Made by a program: the position numbers and the translations under genes. A stretch of 64,000 nt of DNA from Cellvibrio sp. PSBB006 (GTDB lineage Bacteria; Pseudomonadota; Gammaproteobacteria; Pseudomonadales; Cellvibrionaceae): contig NZ_CP021382.1 of assembly GCF_002162135.1 (NCBI RefSeq), positions 4,524,001-4,588,000 of the forward strand. Direction: 5' to 3'. Positions 16,844 to 26,158 of the stretch are shown piece by piece; position 1 is the stretch's first letter; each line of letters starts with the position of its first letter. The notes beneath the pieces are model-generated. The model worked only from the letters and a program-made list of their open reading frames with translations. It was not told where the DNA came from and made no database searches.

Positions 16844-18415
16844 CTATTGTTCCAGCACTAATTTAACCGGGCGCACGTGGCGGGTGTGTTCGATCTGCGC
16901 GTGGTCAAAGGCGGCAATCCACAGGCAAACACCATCGTGTAAGGAAATATCCTTGGGCGACTGCGTGTTGATTTTGCGTACCAGCTCCAGTGACCAAACG
17001 TTATCAGACCATTGTGCTCTTGCTCTTACATCCGCACGATCACCTTCAAAGCGATTGGAGGTGTACATAACAGAAGGCATGATGGTTCCCACCGGAAAGC
17101 GATCATTTTCAGCGGCGTAAGGTTCATAGCTGAACCAGGGGATAACCCAACTTAACGACGCATGCTTCGTGCTGTCTTGATAATCATTTAACGCATTCGG
17201 ATATTTCGGCAGGCGTTTGGGAATAACAATGTCCTGCTTGTACCATTTCCAATTCATCACGTAGGAACCGCTGTCTTTTCCATCTGGCATATAGCCGCCG
17301 GTGTAACGTCGGGATGCTGGCCTCTCGATTTCCGGTGGACCAATAAAATTATCGTCCGCCAAAAACATATCGTTGGTACGTACGGCTTTCCAATGCCACA
17401 AATCCACCAGCTTGCCCGGCTGTGTGTAGTGGTAGCCTTTTCCCGCCCAGTGGGCCGGTTTGTCTTTCAGTGGCTTGTGGCCGAGATGCGCAGTGCCTGC
17501 CGCGCCGAATGCACACGTGTTGGAAAGAATGACGGCGAGTTTGTCTTCGTAATGAGTTCGCTCATTAAAATGATGAAAGCCATCCTGGGTAACTTTCCAG
17601 CCTTGCTCGGTTTTAACGAGAGGCAGATGCTGCAAGCTTTGGCTGGGGTCGTACCAGCTGATGTGAAAAAACATCTCCTCACCGTTCTCAACAGCTTTAA
17701 CCTTGATCGGTGTAGCGCCGTTAATAAAATTGGCTCCACCGAAGGTGGGAATCAGGATGGTTTCGGCTTTTTCCCAGGCGACTTCGTTTGCTGTTCCGTT
17801 AATCTCAATGAATTCATCAATCGCTATATGCGCGACCTCTAACGGGTGAAAGTTTCGAGCGGTAAAAAAATAATACGAGCTGCCAATGACACAAAACATG
17901 GCTAAACAAAATGCGAGATGCTTCGGCAGGTTTTCGCGTGAGAAACTAAAAATTGTTACGAAAATTCTTATTCCATATTGAATAATGTACACCGCCGCGT
18001 GAAGAAACAGATAAATTACCAGCAGCAACGCCGCATAAAAATGTAAGGTCTTGGCTATTGATGGATCGATAAGGTGAAAATAGAGACCCAACCCTGTGAT
18101 CAATAACAAAGAGAGAGCGGTATAGCCAATCCAGGTAATCAGGCGGTGATAATGTCGGTTAAAAGAAGCAGAAGTCGGTTTGATGCGGCGAGGATTTAAT
18201 AGGATGAGATAAAGAAGATAGAAGAACGCAATACTGGTAGACACCGCAGCGCTGACCAAATGCCATGAATGCATTAATCCTTGCGGCAATAGCGCAGAGA
18301 ACCACAGCAGCTCGGGGTGGGAAAGCGTTGCTATGCGAAGCCCTGATAAAAGGCTGACGACAGTGGTGACGATCAGAATAGAGTGGAGCAGTACCCAGCT
18401 AAGATTTTTATTCAC
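16844..18415 (-). CDS. Membrane cytochrome b561-like / ethylbenzene-dehydrogenase-type haem protein
   Basis: Integral membrane protein. Four to five hydrophobic helices in the first 200 residues carry histidines (e.g. MHSWHLVS, TLHFYAAL, FLHAAVYI) that suggest a cytochrome b561-like haem-binding bundle. A soluble part of about 330 residues, containing FHISWYDPSQS and KLVDLWHWKA, is like the haem-b-binding gamma-subunit domain of ethylbenzene dehydrogenase/DMSO reductase-type enzymes. The open frame runs up to a TTG at 18484 but has no ATG. GTG 18415 gives a sensible short N-terminus before the first helix and is preferred. It is followed after 2 bp by the Lcl-domain gene. It may pass electrons across the inner membrane; the partners are unknown. 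Confidence 0.72.
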   Translation of the reverse strand: MNKNLSWVLLHSILIVTTVVSLLSGLRIATLSHPELLWFSALLPQGLMHSWHLVSAAVSTSIAFFYLLYLILLNPRRIKPTSASFNRHYHRLITWIGYTALSLLLITGLGLYFHLIDPSIAKTLHFYAALLLVIYLFLHAAVYIIQYGIRIFVTIFSFSRENLPKHLAFCLAMFCVIGSSYYFFTARNFHPLEVAHIAIDEFIEINGTANEVAWEKAETILIPTFGGANFINGATPIKVKAVENGEEMFFHISWYDPSQSLQHLPLVKTEQGWKVTQDGFHHFNERTHYEDKLAVILSNTCAFGAAGTAHLGHKPLKDKPAHWAGKGYHYTQPGKLVDLWHWKAVRTNDMFLADDNFIGPPEIERPASRRYTGGYMPDGKDSGSYVMNWKWYKQDIVIPKRLPKYPNALNDYQDSTKHASLSWVIPWFSYEPYAAENDRFPVGTIMPSVMYTSNRFEGDRADVRARAQWSDNVWSLELVRKINTQSPKDISLHDGVCLWIAAFDHAQIEHTRHVRPVKLVLEQ

Positions 18416-18534
18416 AGCGCATCTTTTCAAAATTTTAATGACAGAATTATGACTGCGGATAAGTGACAGTTTGATGAATGGCAATTTTCTGCAGACATCT
18501 TGTCGCTGAAGTGCAAAAAAAGAAGAGCGGAAAA

Positions 18535-18562
18535 ATAAAAACCCGCACGGGGCGGGTTTTTA
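18535..18562 (-). terminator. rpoD terminator
   Basis: The hairpin ACCCGC (18541-18546)/GCGGGT (18552-18557) lies just past the rpoD stop codon. Its A-rich left flank becomes a U-tract in the leftward transcript, and the right side also has a T-run. Confidence 0.85.
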
Positions 18563-18587
18563 TTCGAATCATGACGCTAGCTGAACC

Positions 18588-20447
18588 TTACTCATCCAGG
18601 AAGCTACGCAAGTGATCTGAGCGTGAAGGATGACGCAATTTGCGCAACGCCTTGGCTTCGATCTGGCGGATACGTTCGCGGGTTACGTCGAACTGTTTGC
18701 CCACTTCTTCCAGGGTGTGGTCGGTGTTCATATCGATACCGAAACGCATACGCAGTACCTTGGCTTCGCGCGCGGTCAGGCCAGCGAGGACTTCGCGGGT
18801 AGCTTCGGTCAAACCTTCGATGGTCGCAGACTCCACCGGTGAAATAATGGTGGTGTCTTCGATAAAATCGCCCAGATGTGAATCTTCATCGTCACCGATC
18901 GGGGTTTCCATGGAGATTGGCTCTTTGGCGATCTTGAGCACCTTACGCACTTTATCTTCCGGCATATCCATACGGATACCCAGTTCTTCCGGCGTCGGCT
19001 CACGACCCATTTCCTGCAGCATCTGACGCGATACACGATTGAGTTTGTTGATGGTCTCTATCATGTGTACCGGAATGCGGATGGTGCGCGCCTGGTCGGC
19101 GATGGAGCGGGTAATGGCCTGACGAATCCACCAGGTCGCGTAAGTAGAAAATTTGTAACCGCGACGGTATTCAAATTTATCTACCGCTTTCATCAAGCCG
19201 ATATTGCCTTCCTGAATCAGGTCGAGGAATTGCAAACCACGGTTGGTGTATTTTTTCGCGATGGAAATAACCAGACGGAGGTTGGCTTCCACCATTTCTT
19301 TCTTGGCGCGACGCGCACGCGCTTCACCAATCGACATGCGACGGTTGATGTCTTTGATGTTGGCCAGTGACAGATTATTTTCCTGCTCAATCTGAATCAG
19401 GCGGCGTTGTGCGCGCAGGATATCTTCTTCAACCAATTTCAAGGCATCGGAGTAATCGCGCTTTTTCTTGATGATGTCCGGAATCCACGACTCATTGACT
19501 TCGTTGCCGGGGAATTCTTTGATGAATGTCTTGCGCGGCATGTGCGCTTTACGCACACACAATTCCATGATGGTGCGCTCTTCGCGACGCACGGTGTCCA
19601 GCACGCCACGGATTTGAACATAAATGGGGTCGAATTGGCGCGGCGGAAGCTTAAAGAATTTGAACAGGTCGCCCTGGGCGGTCAGTTCTTTTTCAGCTTG
19701 CTTGCTGTTGCGCCCGTGTTTGGCGACGGCTTTATCGGCTTTTTCGTTTTGCTTTTTCAGGTCGTCGAAACGAATGCGCGCTTCTTCCGGATCAACACCG
19801 GACACGCCTTCTTCATCATCATCGCTGGACGAATCGTCTTCTTCGTCATCGTCATTCGCAGCCGCTTTGGGTGCGGCGGCAGCAATGGGCAAGTCTTCGT
19901 CAGTGGTGGCCGCAGGGATATCTTCTGCCGGGTCGAGCCAGCCGATGATAACGTCGCCCAAACGGCGTTCTTCTTTGGCAACCAACGCGTATTCGTCCAG
20001 CACATGTTGGACAGCGCCCGGCCAATAAGAAACCGCGTGCATCAGCTCGCGCACACCTTCTTCAATACGTTTGGCGATAACGATTTCGCCTTCGCGAGTC
20101 AGCAGCTCGACGGTGCCCATCTCGCGCATGTACATCCGCACGGGATCGGTGGTGCGACCTGCTTCGGTTTCCACGGCAGCCAGTGCGGCAGCAGCTTCAG
20201 CGGCGGCGATTTCGTCGGCAGAGGAGTCGCCATCGGTCATCAACAAGGTATCGGCATCCGGCGCGGTTTCGTACACGCGGATACCCATATCGTTGATCAT
20301 CTGAATGATATCTTCGACCTGATCCGGGTCTGAGATATCTTCCGGCAAGTGGTCGTTTACCTCGGCGTATGTGAGGTAGCCCTGTTCTTTACCTCGGGCG
20401 ATCAGCTCTTTGATTCGAGACTGTTGCTGTTGAGCGTCGTCAGACAT
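18588..20447 (-). CDS. rpoD: RNA polymerase primary sigma factor RpoD (sigma-70)
   Basis: Housekeeping sigma factor, 619 aa from ATG 20447. The open frame extends 5 codons to a TTG, but [15 protein letters not shown] is the natural N-terminus. Region 1.1 is followed by a long non-conserved region with an acidic stretch (NDDDEEDD and neighbours), then region 2 ([37 protein letters not shown]), region 3 and region 4 with the -35-reading helix ([20 protein letters not shown]). Length is normal for gammaproteobacteria. It is last in the rpsU-yqeY-dnaG-rpoD cluster, the macromolecular synthesis operon linking ribosome, replication and transcription genes, and is followed by a strong terminator. 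Confidence 0.98.
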   Translation of the reverse strand: MSDDAQQQQSRIKELIARGKEQGYLTYAEVNDHLPEDISDPDQVEDIIQMINDMGIRVYETAPDADTLLMTDGDSSADEIAAAEAAAALAAVETEAGRTTDPVRMYMREMGTVELLTREGEIVIAKRIEEGVRELMHAVSYWPGAVQHVLDEYALVAKEERRLGDVIIGWLDPAEDIPAATTDEDLPIAAAAPKAAANDDDEEDDSSSDDDEEGVSGVDPEEARIRFDDLKKQNEKADKAVAKHGRNSKQAEKELTAQGDLFKFFKLPPRQFDPIYVQIRGVLDTVRREERTIMELCVRKAHMPRKTFIKEFPGNEVNESWIPDIIKKKRDYSDALKLVEEDILRAQRRLIQIEQENNLSLANIKDINRRMSIGEARARRAKKEMVEANLRLVISIAKKYTNRGLQFLDLIQEGNIGLMKAVDKFEYRRGYKFSTYATWWIRQAITRSIADQARTIRIPVHMIETINKLNRVSRQMLQEMGREPTPEELGIRMDMPEDKVRKVLKIAKEPISMETPIGDDEDSHLGDFIEDTTIISPVESATIEGLTEATREVLAGLTAREAKVLRMRFGIDMNTDHTLEEVGKQFDVTRERIRQIEAKALRKLRHPSRSDHLRSFLDE

Positions 20448-20571
20448 TCGGAACCCTGTCAAAAACGTGAGTGGGAGAAACGCAAAGCGCGGGATTATAG
20501 CCCATATGTGGCATTGGATTCTAGGAAATCAAGCGGCTGGCGGTATAGGCGTCATAATTCTTTTCGGTTGG

Positions 20572-22578
20572 TCACTTTATGATCTTGTGCGCTAAGACCT
20601 CCGTGGCGAGGTGCTTGCGCTCCTCTTGAGTTAAGTCGCCATTGCGCAGTTTTTCCATCAGTTGAGCGGTTTTTTTTGCACTTTCCTGTTTGCGCAATTT
20701 TTCCATGCAGTCGCAAAACGCGGTGGTTGTGTCGTAATCCGCCTTGGGCGGCTTGTCCTGTCGGACCTGGGTAATAGCACTCGTGGCTTGCAGCAAATCA
20801 TGGCCAGCAATGGCGGCCAGCTTTTCAGTGTTTTCTGTACCGTAAGCACCTAGCCAATAACCGAGGATATGCGACAGGTTGTAGTGGCTGCGTTCGTGCA
20901 GGAGTTTCAATAGACGACCCAATATCTGGATGTCGCTGTCGTCGCAGCCCAGCCAGCCATCGTGATCCGCTTCGCTGGTGGCGAGTTCCGGGTGGGTGAG
21001 CAGCAGGGCGATGGCCTTCCGCGCAGGCGGCATCAGGTATTTGCTCGGTGTATGGGCTTGCAACTCCGGCTGATAATCCTGCTTCCCGATACGACGCGGC
21101 TGCCGGTCGACGTAATAACCGTCGTAATCTGGCGGCGGCGTTTGTTGGGCAAAATAATCATCCTCGTATTCAGGGTAATCCGGCTCAATCGGTGGTTGAG
21201 CTGGATGGTTCGGATTTGCAGCCGGTTTGGCTTCCGCTTTGATTGGGGCTGGCGTGGGCAGGGGTTCCGGCTCTGCCTGGCTGATTAAATCCCGCAATAC
21301 ATTGCGGCTAAGCCCGGTGCGTGTCGCCAGGTTTTCAAACATCAACTCGCGGAATACGCCTTTCGGTAAGCGATCCAGCAGTGGGGCAGCACGTTTACTG
21401 AAGCTGGCGCGGCCCTCCATCGTGCGGATATTCAAGCCTTCGGCCACCGCATCAAATAAATAATCTTCCAGTGGTACGGCAAGCTCTACCAGCCGCTCAA
21501 ACTTTTCCGGTCCGATTTGGCGCACCAGTGTATCCGGGTCTTCGCCCTCGGGGAGGAACAGGAATTTAACCTGGCGGCCGTCTTTCATGGATGAGAGTGA
21601 ATTTTCCAGCGCGCGATGTGCGGCGGTACGGCCGGCGTTGTCACCATCAAAGCAGAACACGACTTCATTGGTGTGGCGGAAGGCGCGGTCCAGATGATCT
21701 TCGCCGCAGGCGGTGCCCAGGGTGGCGACGGCATAACGGATGCCAAATTGTGCCAGGCTGACCACGTCCATATAACCTTCAACCACCAGCAGGCGTGGCA
21801 GCTCGCGGTAAGCGAGGCGTGCTTCATAAAGCCCGTACAGCTCCTGGCCTTTATGAAATATCGGTGTTTCCGGTGAGTTGAGGTATTTGGGCTTGTCGTT
21901 GCCCAACACCCGACCGCCAAAGCCAATCACCCGGCCACGCGTATCGCGGATGGGAAACATAATGCGGTGGCGGAAGCGGTCGTAAACGCGCTTCTCGTCC
22001 TGATTATGGATCAGCATCCCGCCTTCAATCAGCAGGTGTTTGTCCTCGTCAGTCTCGGCCAGGGATTTAAGCAGATTGTCCCACCCGGGTGGCGCAAAAC
22101 CTACGCCGTATTCTTTGGCGATCTTGCCGTCGAGGCCGCGACCTTTCAGGTAGTTAACAGCCATTTGCTTGCTGGGGTGCTGGCGCAGTTGGTTTTGATA
22201 AAAGCTGCTGGATTTCTCCAACAAGCTATAGATGCTACGTTTCTCCTGCTCGCGCTGTGCCTGGGCTTCGCTCTGCACTTCGCGCGGTACTTCAACGCCG
22301 ACCAGTCGTGCCAGTTGCTCCACAGATTCCGGGAAGCTGAGCCGCTCAAAATCCATGATAAAGCCAAGGGCGTTGCCGCTGGCGCCACAGCCGAAGCAAT
22401 AGTAGAACTGCTTTTCCGGGCTGACGGTAAAGGATGGGGTTTTTTCTTCGTGGAAGGGGCAGCAGGCGCTGTAGTTTTTGCCGGTTTTTTTAAGCTTAAC
22501 GCGATGGTCAACTACCTCGACGATATCGACGCGGTCGAGCAATGTGTCGATAAAGCTTTGGGGGATTAGTCCGGCCAT
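20572..22578 (-). CDS. dnaG: DNA primase DnaG
   Basis: Synthesises RNA primers at the replication fork. This 668-aa protein has an N-terminal zinc-binding domain (CPFHEEK then CFGCGASG, about residues 40-65), the RNA polymerase catalytic core with its TOPRIM motifs (LLVVEGYMDV; FCFDGDNAGR) around 260-320, a proline-rich linker (about 430-500) and a C-terminal helicase-binding region that would contact DnaB. It is somewhat longer than E. coli DnaG (581 aa) because of the linker. It lies in the classical operon between yqeY and rpoD. Confidence 0.97.
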   Translation of the reverse strand: MAGLIPQSFIDTLLDRVDIVEVVDHRVKLKKTGKNYSACCPFHEEKTPSFTVSPEKQFYYCFGCGASGNALGFIMDFERLSFPESVEQLARLVGVEVPREVQSEAQAQREQEKRSIYSLLEKSSSFYQNQLRQHPSKQMAVNYLKGRGLDGKIAKEYGVGFAPPGWDNLLKSLAETDEDKHLLIEGGMLIHNQDEKRVYDRFRHRIMFPIRDTRGRVIGFGGRVLGNDKPKYLNSPETPIFHKGQELYGLYEARLAYRELPRLLVVEGYMDVVSLAQFGIRYAVATLGTACGEDHLDRAFRHTNEVVFCFDGDNAGRTAAHRALENSLSSMKDGRQVKFLFLPEGEDPDTLVRQIGPEKFERLVELAVPLEDYLFDAVAEGLNIRTMEGRASFSKRAAPLLDRLPKGVFRELMFENLATRTGLSRNVLRDLISQAEPEPLPTPAPIKAEAKPAANPNHPAQPPIEPDYPEYEDDYFAQQTPPPDYDGYYVDRQPRRIGKQDYQPELQAHTPSKYLMPPARKAIALLLTHPELATSEADHDGWLGCDDSDIQILGRLLKLLHERSHYNLSHILGYWLGAYGTENTEKLAAIAGHDLLQATSAITQVRQDKPPKADYDTTTAFCDCMEKLRKQESAKKTAQLMEKLRNGDLTQEERKHLATEVLAHKIIK

Positions 22579-22635
22579 AAAGAGTCGCGGGGGTTGAGTG
22601 ATGAGTTGCTAGTATAAGCAACTGACGCTCGGTTG

Positions 22636-23091
22636 TTAGCGGCTCAGTTGTTCTTTCAGTAATTTACTGACTGCACCCATGTCGGCGCGGCCTTGCACTT
22701 GCGGTTTGATCAGCGCCATGGCTTTGCCCATATCGCGCATGTCAGTCACGCCGGCATCGCGAACGGCTTGGGTAACAATCGCCGACAACTCCTCATTGCT
22801 GAGAGCAGCGGGCATGAATTCCTGGATTTGGGAGACTTCGTAGGCTTCCTGGGCGGCAAGCTCTTCACGCCCGGCGGCTCGGTATTGCTGCTCTGAGTCG
22901 CGGCGCTGCTTGATCATCTTGTCCAGCACCGCCAGTGCACGCGCGTCTTCTACTTCAATACGCTCGTCAACTTCGATGCGCTTGAATTCGGACATAACTA
23001 AACGCAACACCGCCACGCGCTCTTTCTCTTTCGCGCGCATGGCGTTCTTCAAGGCATCATTGATGCTGTCTCTCAGTGCTGTGTTTGCCAT
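22636..23091 (-). CDS. yqeY: GatB/YqeY domain protein
   Basis: A 151-aa protein of the YqeY family, which resembles the C-terminal tRNA-interacting tail of the GatB subunit of glutamyl-tRNA amidotransferase. The motifs seen are RDSINDALKNAMRAKEK at the N-terminus, a KQRRDSEQQY helix and the C-terminal KPQVQGRADMGAVS, all typical. The protein is full length. It lies between rpsU and dnaG, a very common position in Gammaproteobacteria. A link to tRNA or translation quality is assumed from homology to GatB; its exact activity is not established. Confidence 0.95.
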   Translation of the reverse strand: MANTALRDSINDALKNAMRAKEKERVAVLRLVMSEFKRIEVDERIEVEDARALAVLDKMIKQRRDSEQQYRAAGREELAAQEAYEVSQIQEFMPAALSNEELSAIVTQAVRDAGVTDMRDMGKAMALIKPQVQGRADMGAVSKLLKEQLSR

Positions 23092-23157
23092 GGGATAACC
23101 TGTAGCAGAACGACACGGAATCCGGTTCAGTACCGGATTGAAACCAAGGCCCGGGAA

Positions 23158-23373
23158 TTAATACAGGCGGGTAAACTTCTTGGATTCGCGTTGCACTTTC
23201 TTAGCGTGGCGCTTAACCGCAGCAGCAGCGTTACGCTTGCGTACTGTCGTGGGCTTCTCGTAGCACTCGCGAGCGCGTACGTCAGCCAGGATGCCAGCTT
23301 TTTCACAAGCGCGCTTGAAGCGGCGCAGAGCAACGTCGAAAGGTTCGTTTTCTTTAAGTTTTACTGAAGGCAT
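23158..23373 (-). CDS. rpsU: 30S ribosomal protein S21
   Basis: A 71-aa, strongly basic small-subunit protein starting [20 protein letters not shown], the invariant S21 N-terminus, with the [13 protein letters not shown] centre and a lysine/arginine-rich tail. S21 helps mRNA binding during initiation. AAAGGTAACAAC before the ATG provides a ribosome binding site. It heads the rpsU-yqeY-dnaG-rpoD cluster and has its own good sigma-70 promoter upstream (23444-23472). Confidence 0.98.
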   Translation of the reverse strand: MPSVKLKENEPFDVALRRFKRACEKAGILADVRARECYEKPTTVRKRNAAAAVKRHAKKVQRESKKFTRLY

Positions 23374-23443
23374 GTTGTTACCTTTGATGTCTTAATTCAT
23401 CCTCTGGTGCAGGGTCGCAAACCAGGGAACCTGAGGGGCGCAG

Positions 23444-23472
23444 ATTCTATACACTTCTTATTACCGGCGCAA
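23444..23472 (-). promoter_or_regulatory. Predicted sigma-70 promoter of the rpsU operon
   Basis: Reading leftward, TTGCGC (23472-23467) and TAGAAT (23449-23444) are separated by exactly 17 bases. Transcription would start about 60 bases before the rpsU ATG at 23373. The divergent tsaD gene lies on the other side. Confidence 0.65.
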
Positions 23473-23564
23473 CCGTCGCTCTGGACCTATGTTAAATACT
23501 TACTGGCGCCTGAGTCAGAGCGCCTTTATCATACGCCACCCCTGTATATATAGATGGTAGAGCG

Positions 23565-24602
23565 ATGCGCGTACTTGGGATTGAAACCTCCTGCGATGAA
23601 ACCGGAATTGCTGTTTACGACAGCGAGCGCGGCTTGCTGGGCCATGCGCTCTATAGCCAGATTGACCTGCACGCCGAATACGGCGGCGTGGTGCCGGAAC
23701 TGGCCTCGCGCGATCACGTACGCAAGATTCTGCCGCTGATTGATCAAGTGATGGCTGAGAGCCAAACCCTACCCCGGGATATCCAGGGTATTGCCTACAC
23801 CTCCGGTCCCGGCCTGATCGGTGCTTTGATGGTGGGGGCTTCGGTTGGCCGGGCGCTCGCTTATGCCTGGGATGTCCCCGCTATCGGTGTGCATCATATG
23901 GAAGGGCATTTGCTTGCGCCGATGCTGGAAGAAAATCCCCCTGCGTTTCCGTTTGTGGCGCTGTTGGTTTCCGGCGGGCATACCCAACTGGTCAAGGTCG
24001 ATGCCATCGGCTGTTACGAATTGCTCGGCGAATCGCTGGATGATGCGGCCGGCGAAGCGTTTGATAAAGCGGCCAAGATGCTCGACCTGGATTATCCCGG
24101 TGGCCCGCACGTAGCGCGTTTGGCTGAGCGGGGTGTTTCCGGGCGTTTCGAATTTCCTCGGCCCATGGTTGATCGGCCGGGGCTGGACTTCAGCTTCAGC
24201 GGTTTGAAAACCTATACCTTGAATACTGTGGCCGCTCATGCACAGGCGGACGGTTTACCCGACGATCAAACCTGCGCGGACATTGCCTGCGCGTTTCAGG
24301 ATGCCGTAGTGAGCACGCTGGTGATTAAATGTCGCCGGGCGCTGGAACAAACCGGTATGAAAACCCTGGTGATTGCCGGCGGCGTCTCCGCGAATAAAAA
24401 ACTACGTCAGGAGCTGGAAATTGCCTTGGCGAAAATTCAAGCCAAGGTCTTCTACGCACGCCACGAATTTTGCACCGACAACGGCGCCATGATTGCTTAC
24501 GCCGGTTGCCAGCGGTTACTGGCGGGACAATCGGAATCGCTCGCGGTCAATGTGCGTGCTCGCTGGCCACTCAACACGCTATCGCCTCTCGCTACGGATT
24601 GA
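23565..24602 (+). CDS. tsaD: tRNA N6-adenosine threonylcarbamoyltransferase TsaD
   Basis: Transfers the threonylcarbamoyl group to A37 of tRNAs that read ANN codons, together with TsaB/C/E (not in this window). The 345-aa protein has the N-terminal ASKHA signature [10 protein letters not shown], the metal-binding HHMEGH motif (H111 and H115), SGGHTQL, and [11 protein letters not shown], all hallmarks of the Kae1/TsaD/Gcp family. It is full length. Divergent from rpsU, as in most Gammaproteobacteria, and followed after 3 bp by folB, with which it probably forms an operon. Confidence 0.97.
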   Translation: MRVLGIETSCDETGIAVYDSERGLLGHALYSQIDLHAEYGGVVPELASRDHVRKILPLIDQVMAESQTLPRDIQGIAYTSGPGLIGALMVGASVGRALAYAWDVPAIGVHHMEGHLLAPMLEENPPAFPFVALLVSGGHTQLVKVDAIGCYELLGESLDDAAGEAFDKAAKMLDLDYPGGPHVARLAERGVSGRFEFPRPMVDRPGLDFSFSGLKTYTLNTVAAHAQADGLPDDQTCADIACAFQDAVVSTLVIKCRRALEQTGMKTLVIAGGVSANKKLRQELEIALAKIQAKVFYARHEFCTDNGAMIAYAGCQRLLAGQSESLAVNVRARWPLNTLSPLATD

Positions 24603-24605
24603 TTC

Positions 24606-24965
24606 ATGGATATTGTTTACATCAGAGATTTACACATCGACACCATCATCGGCATCTACGATTGGGAGCGCCAGGTGCGCCAAACGGTGAGTATTGATTT
24701 GGAGATGGCCACGGACATTCGCCAGGCCGCCGCAACCGATGATATTCAATATGCATTGAACTACAAAGCCGTGTCCAAACGCGTTATAGCCTATGTCGAA
24801 AACCGCAACGCGTTATTGGTGGAGTCGCTGGCAGAAGAAGTGGCGCAGATTGTGCGCGATGAATTTAATGTGCCCTGGTTGCGCTTGCGCTTGAGTAAAC
24901 CCGGCGCTATTCGCGGCGCGCGCGATGTCGGTTTGGTTATCGAGCGTGGGGCGAAACCGCAATGA
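24606..24965 (+). CDS. folB: Dihydroneopterin aldolase FolB
   Basis: A 119-aa cytoplasmic enzyme of folate biosynthesis, converting 7,8-dihydroneopterin to 6-hydroxymethyl-7,8-dihydropterin and glycolaldehyde. The N-terminus MDIVYIRDLHIDTIIGIYDWE is typical, as are the catalytic-region glutamate in VESLAEEVAQ and the terminal SKPGAIRGARDVG block. The length is standard. It overlaps folK by 4 bp (ATGA), so the two consecutive pathway steps are translationally coupled. Confidence 0.96.
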   Translation: MDIVYIRDLHIDTIIGIYDWERQVRQTVSIDLEMATDIRQAAATDDIQYALNYKAVSKRVIAYVENRNALLVESLAEEVAQIVRDEFNVPWLRLRLSKPGAIRGARDVGLVIERGAKPQ

Positions 24966-25477
24966 TTAAGGTCTACCTCGGCTTGGGCAGCAACATTCAT
25001 CGCCATCAACATATCGCGGCAGCACTGGATGCCTTGCATGACACCTTTGGTGAATTAAACATCTCCACCGTTTACGAAAGTAAATCGGTCGGCTTTAACG
25101 GCAGTAATTTTTTCAATCTGGTGGTGGGCGTTCAGACAGCGCTGTCGATTCCGGAGCTGTCAAAGGTGCTAAAAAAAATCGAAGATGACAACGGCCGCTG
25201 CCGGCAAGGTCCAAAGTTCAGCCCTCGGACTTTGGATATCGATATTCTCTCTTACGGTAATTTTGTCGGGGTTGAGAATGGCATCGCGTTGCCACGCGCT
25301 GAGGTTATTCAAAATGCCTTTGTGTTGCTGCCGTTGGCAGATATCGCTGCCGAAGAGTTTCATCCTGAACTGCAGAAGACATACTCAGCTTTATGGCAGG
25401 CTTATGATAAAGCCTCGCAATCATTATGGCCGGTAGATTTTTATTGGAAAGGGCAAAAAATTTCTCACGCCAGATAA
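24962..25477 (+). CDS. folK: HPPK, 2-amino-4-hydroxy-6-hydroxymethyldihydropteridine pyrophosphokinase
   Basis: A 171-aa enzyme that moves pyrophosphate from ATP to the product of FolB, the step before dihydropteroate synthase. The protein begins VYLGLGSNIHRH after MIK, has a central NGSNFFNLVVGV segment and the signature block SPRTLDIDILSYG; the second half carries LPRAEVIQNAFVLLPL. All are HPPK hallmarks, although the third residue block is slightly divergent from E. coli FolK. It overlaps folB by 4 bp and is followed by a hairpin without a T-run. Confidence 0.92.
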   Translation: MIKVYLGLGSNIHRHQHIAAALDALHDTFGELNISTVYESKSVGFNGSNFFNLVVGVQTALSIPELSKVLKKIEDDNGRCRQGPKFSPRTLDIDILSYGNFVGVENGIALPRAEVIQNAFVLLPLADIAAEEFHPELQKTYSALWQAYDKASQSLWPVDFYWKGQKISHAR

Positions 25478-25484
25478 GTTAGAA

Positions 25485-25513
25485 AGCCTCTCCTTCCTTT
25501 GCTTGGAGAGGCT
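25485..25513 (+). terminator. Hairpin after folK
   Basis: AGCCTCTCC (25485-25493) pairs with GGAGAGGCT (25505-25513) across an 11-nt loop, between the convergent folK and hsp20 genes. A T-run is lacking on both strands, so it is a weak terminator or a transcript-protecting hairpin. Confidence 0.5.
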
Positions 25514-25532
25514 GCAGCATAAGTCAACGCAA

Positions 25533-25952
25533 TTAATGAATTTCAATCCGATGGCTCGATGGCAATGATGACTCCACTTTAGGAACCAGTAATGTCAAAA
25601 CCCCATCCTTGAATTTGGCATCAATGTCGCTTTCCTTGACTGCCGAGCCTAAATCAAAACTGCGTATAAACTTGCCATAGCGTCTTTCCTGGCGAATAAC
25701 TTTTCCGTCTCTCTCGTCCTTGCTTTCTTGCCGTGTCTCGGCGGCTATTGAAAGCATTCCATTTTCCAGGGTCAATTGGATATCTTTTTTGTCTACGCCG
25801 GGTAATTCGGCTGTAATTTCAAAACGATCCTTTTTTTCATTAATATCCACGCGAGGTGAAAAGGATACTCCTGCACCGCTTCTTAGCGGCGTCCAAAAGT
25901 TTTCGAGTAATTGGTCTACGTCAAAAAGTGAGTTGCGCGGTATAAGACTCAT
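25533..25952 (-). CDS. Hsp20-family small heat shock protein
   Basis: A 139-aa ATP-independent chaperone. The variable N-terminal arm is followed by an alpha-crystallin domain (about 35-130) with the motifs VDINEKKDRFEITAELPGVD and LENGMLSIAAE, and a C-terminal VPKVE region. Start ATG 25952 is chosen because GGAGG lies 6 bases upstream; the frame continues two codons back to a TTG. It would hold unfolding proteins during heat stress. It stands alone, convergent with folK. No heat-shock promoter was identified with confidence. Confidence 0.93.
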   Translation of the reverse strand: MSLIPRNSLFDVDQLLENFWTPLRSGAGVSFSPRVDINEKKDRFEITAELPGVDKKDIQLTLENGMLSIAAETRQESKDERDGKVIRQERRYGKFIRSFDLGSAVKESDIDAKFKDGVLTLLVPKVESSLPSSHRIEIH

Positions 25953-26158
25953 AAACAACCTCCGATGTGATGGCTAATTAGCCGGGATCTGGGGATGGGT
26001 GGATTATGAGCGCATTGTCAGATGGGTATTTGATTTAGAACAATGAATGATTGCTTTTTGGGTGCGGACAATCATTTTTAATGATCGCTTCCATCGTAAA
26101 TTTAGAAAGCCGCGCCAAGTCACAAAGGCTTTTAATGCTTTAGTGCTTTTAGGGGTTT

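Noticed and set aside
19407..20333. Long plus-strand frame opposite rpoD
   Set aside because: It is the antisense shadow of a universally conserved gene, with no start signal or family similarity.
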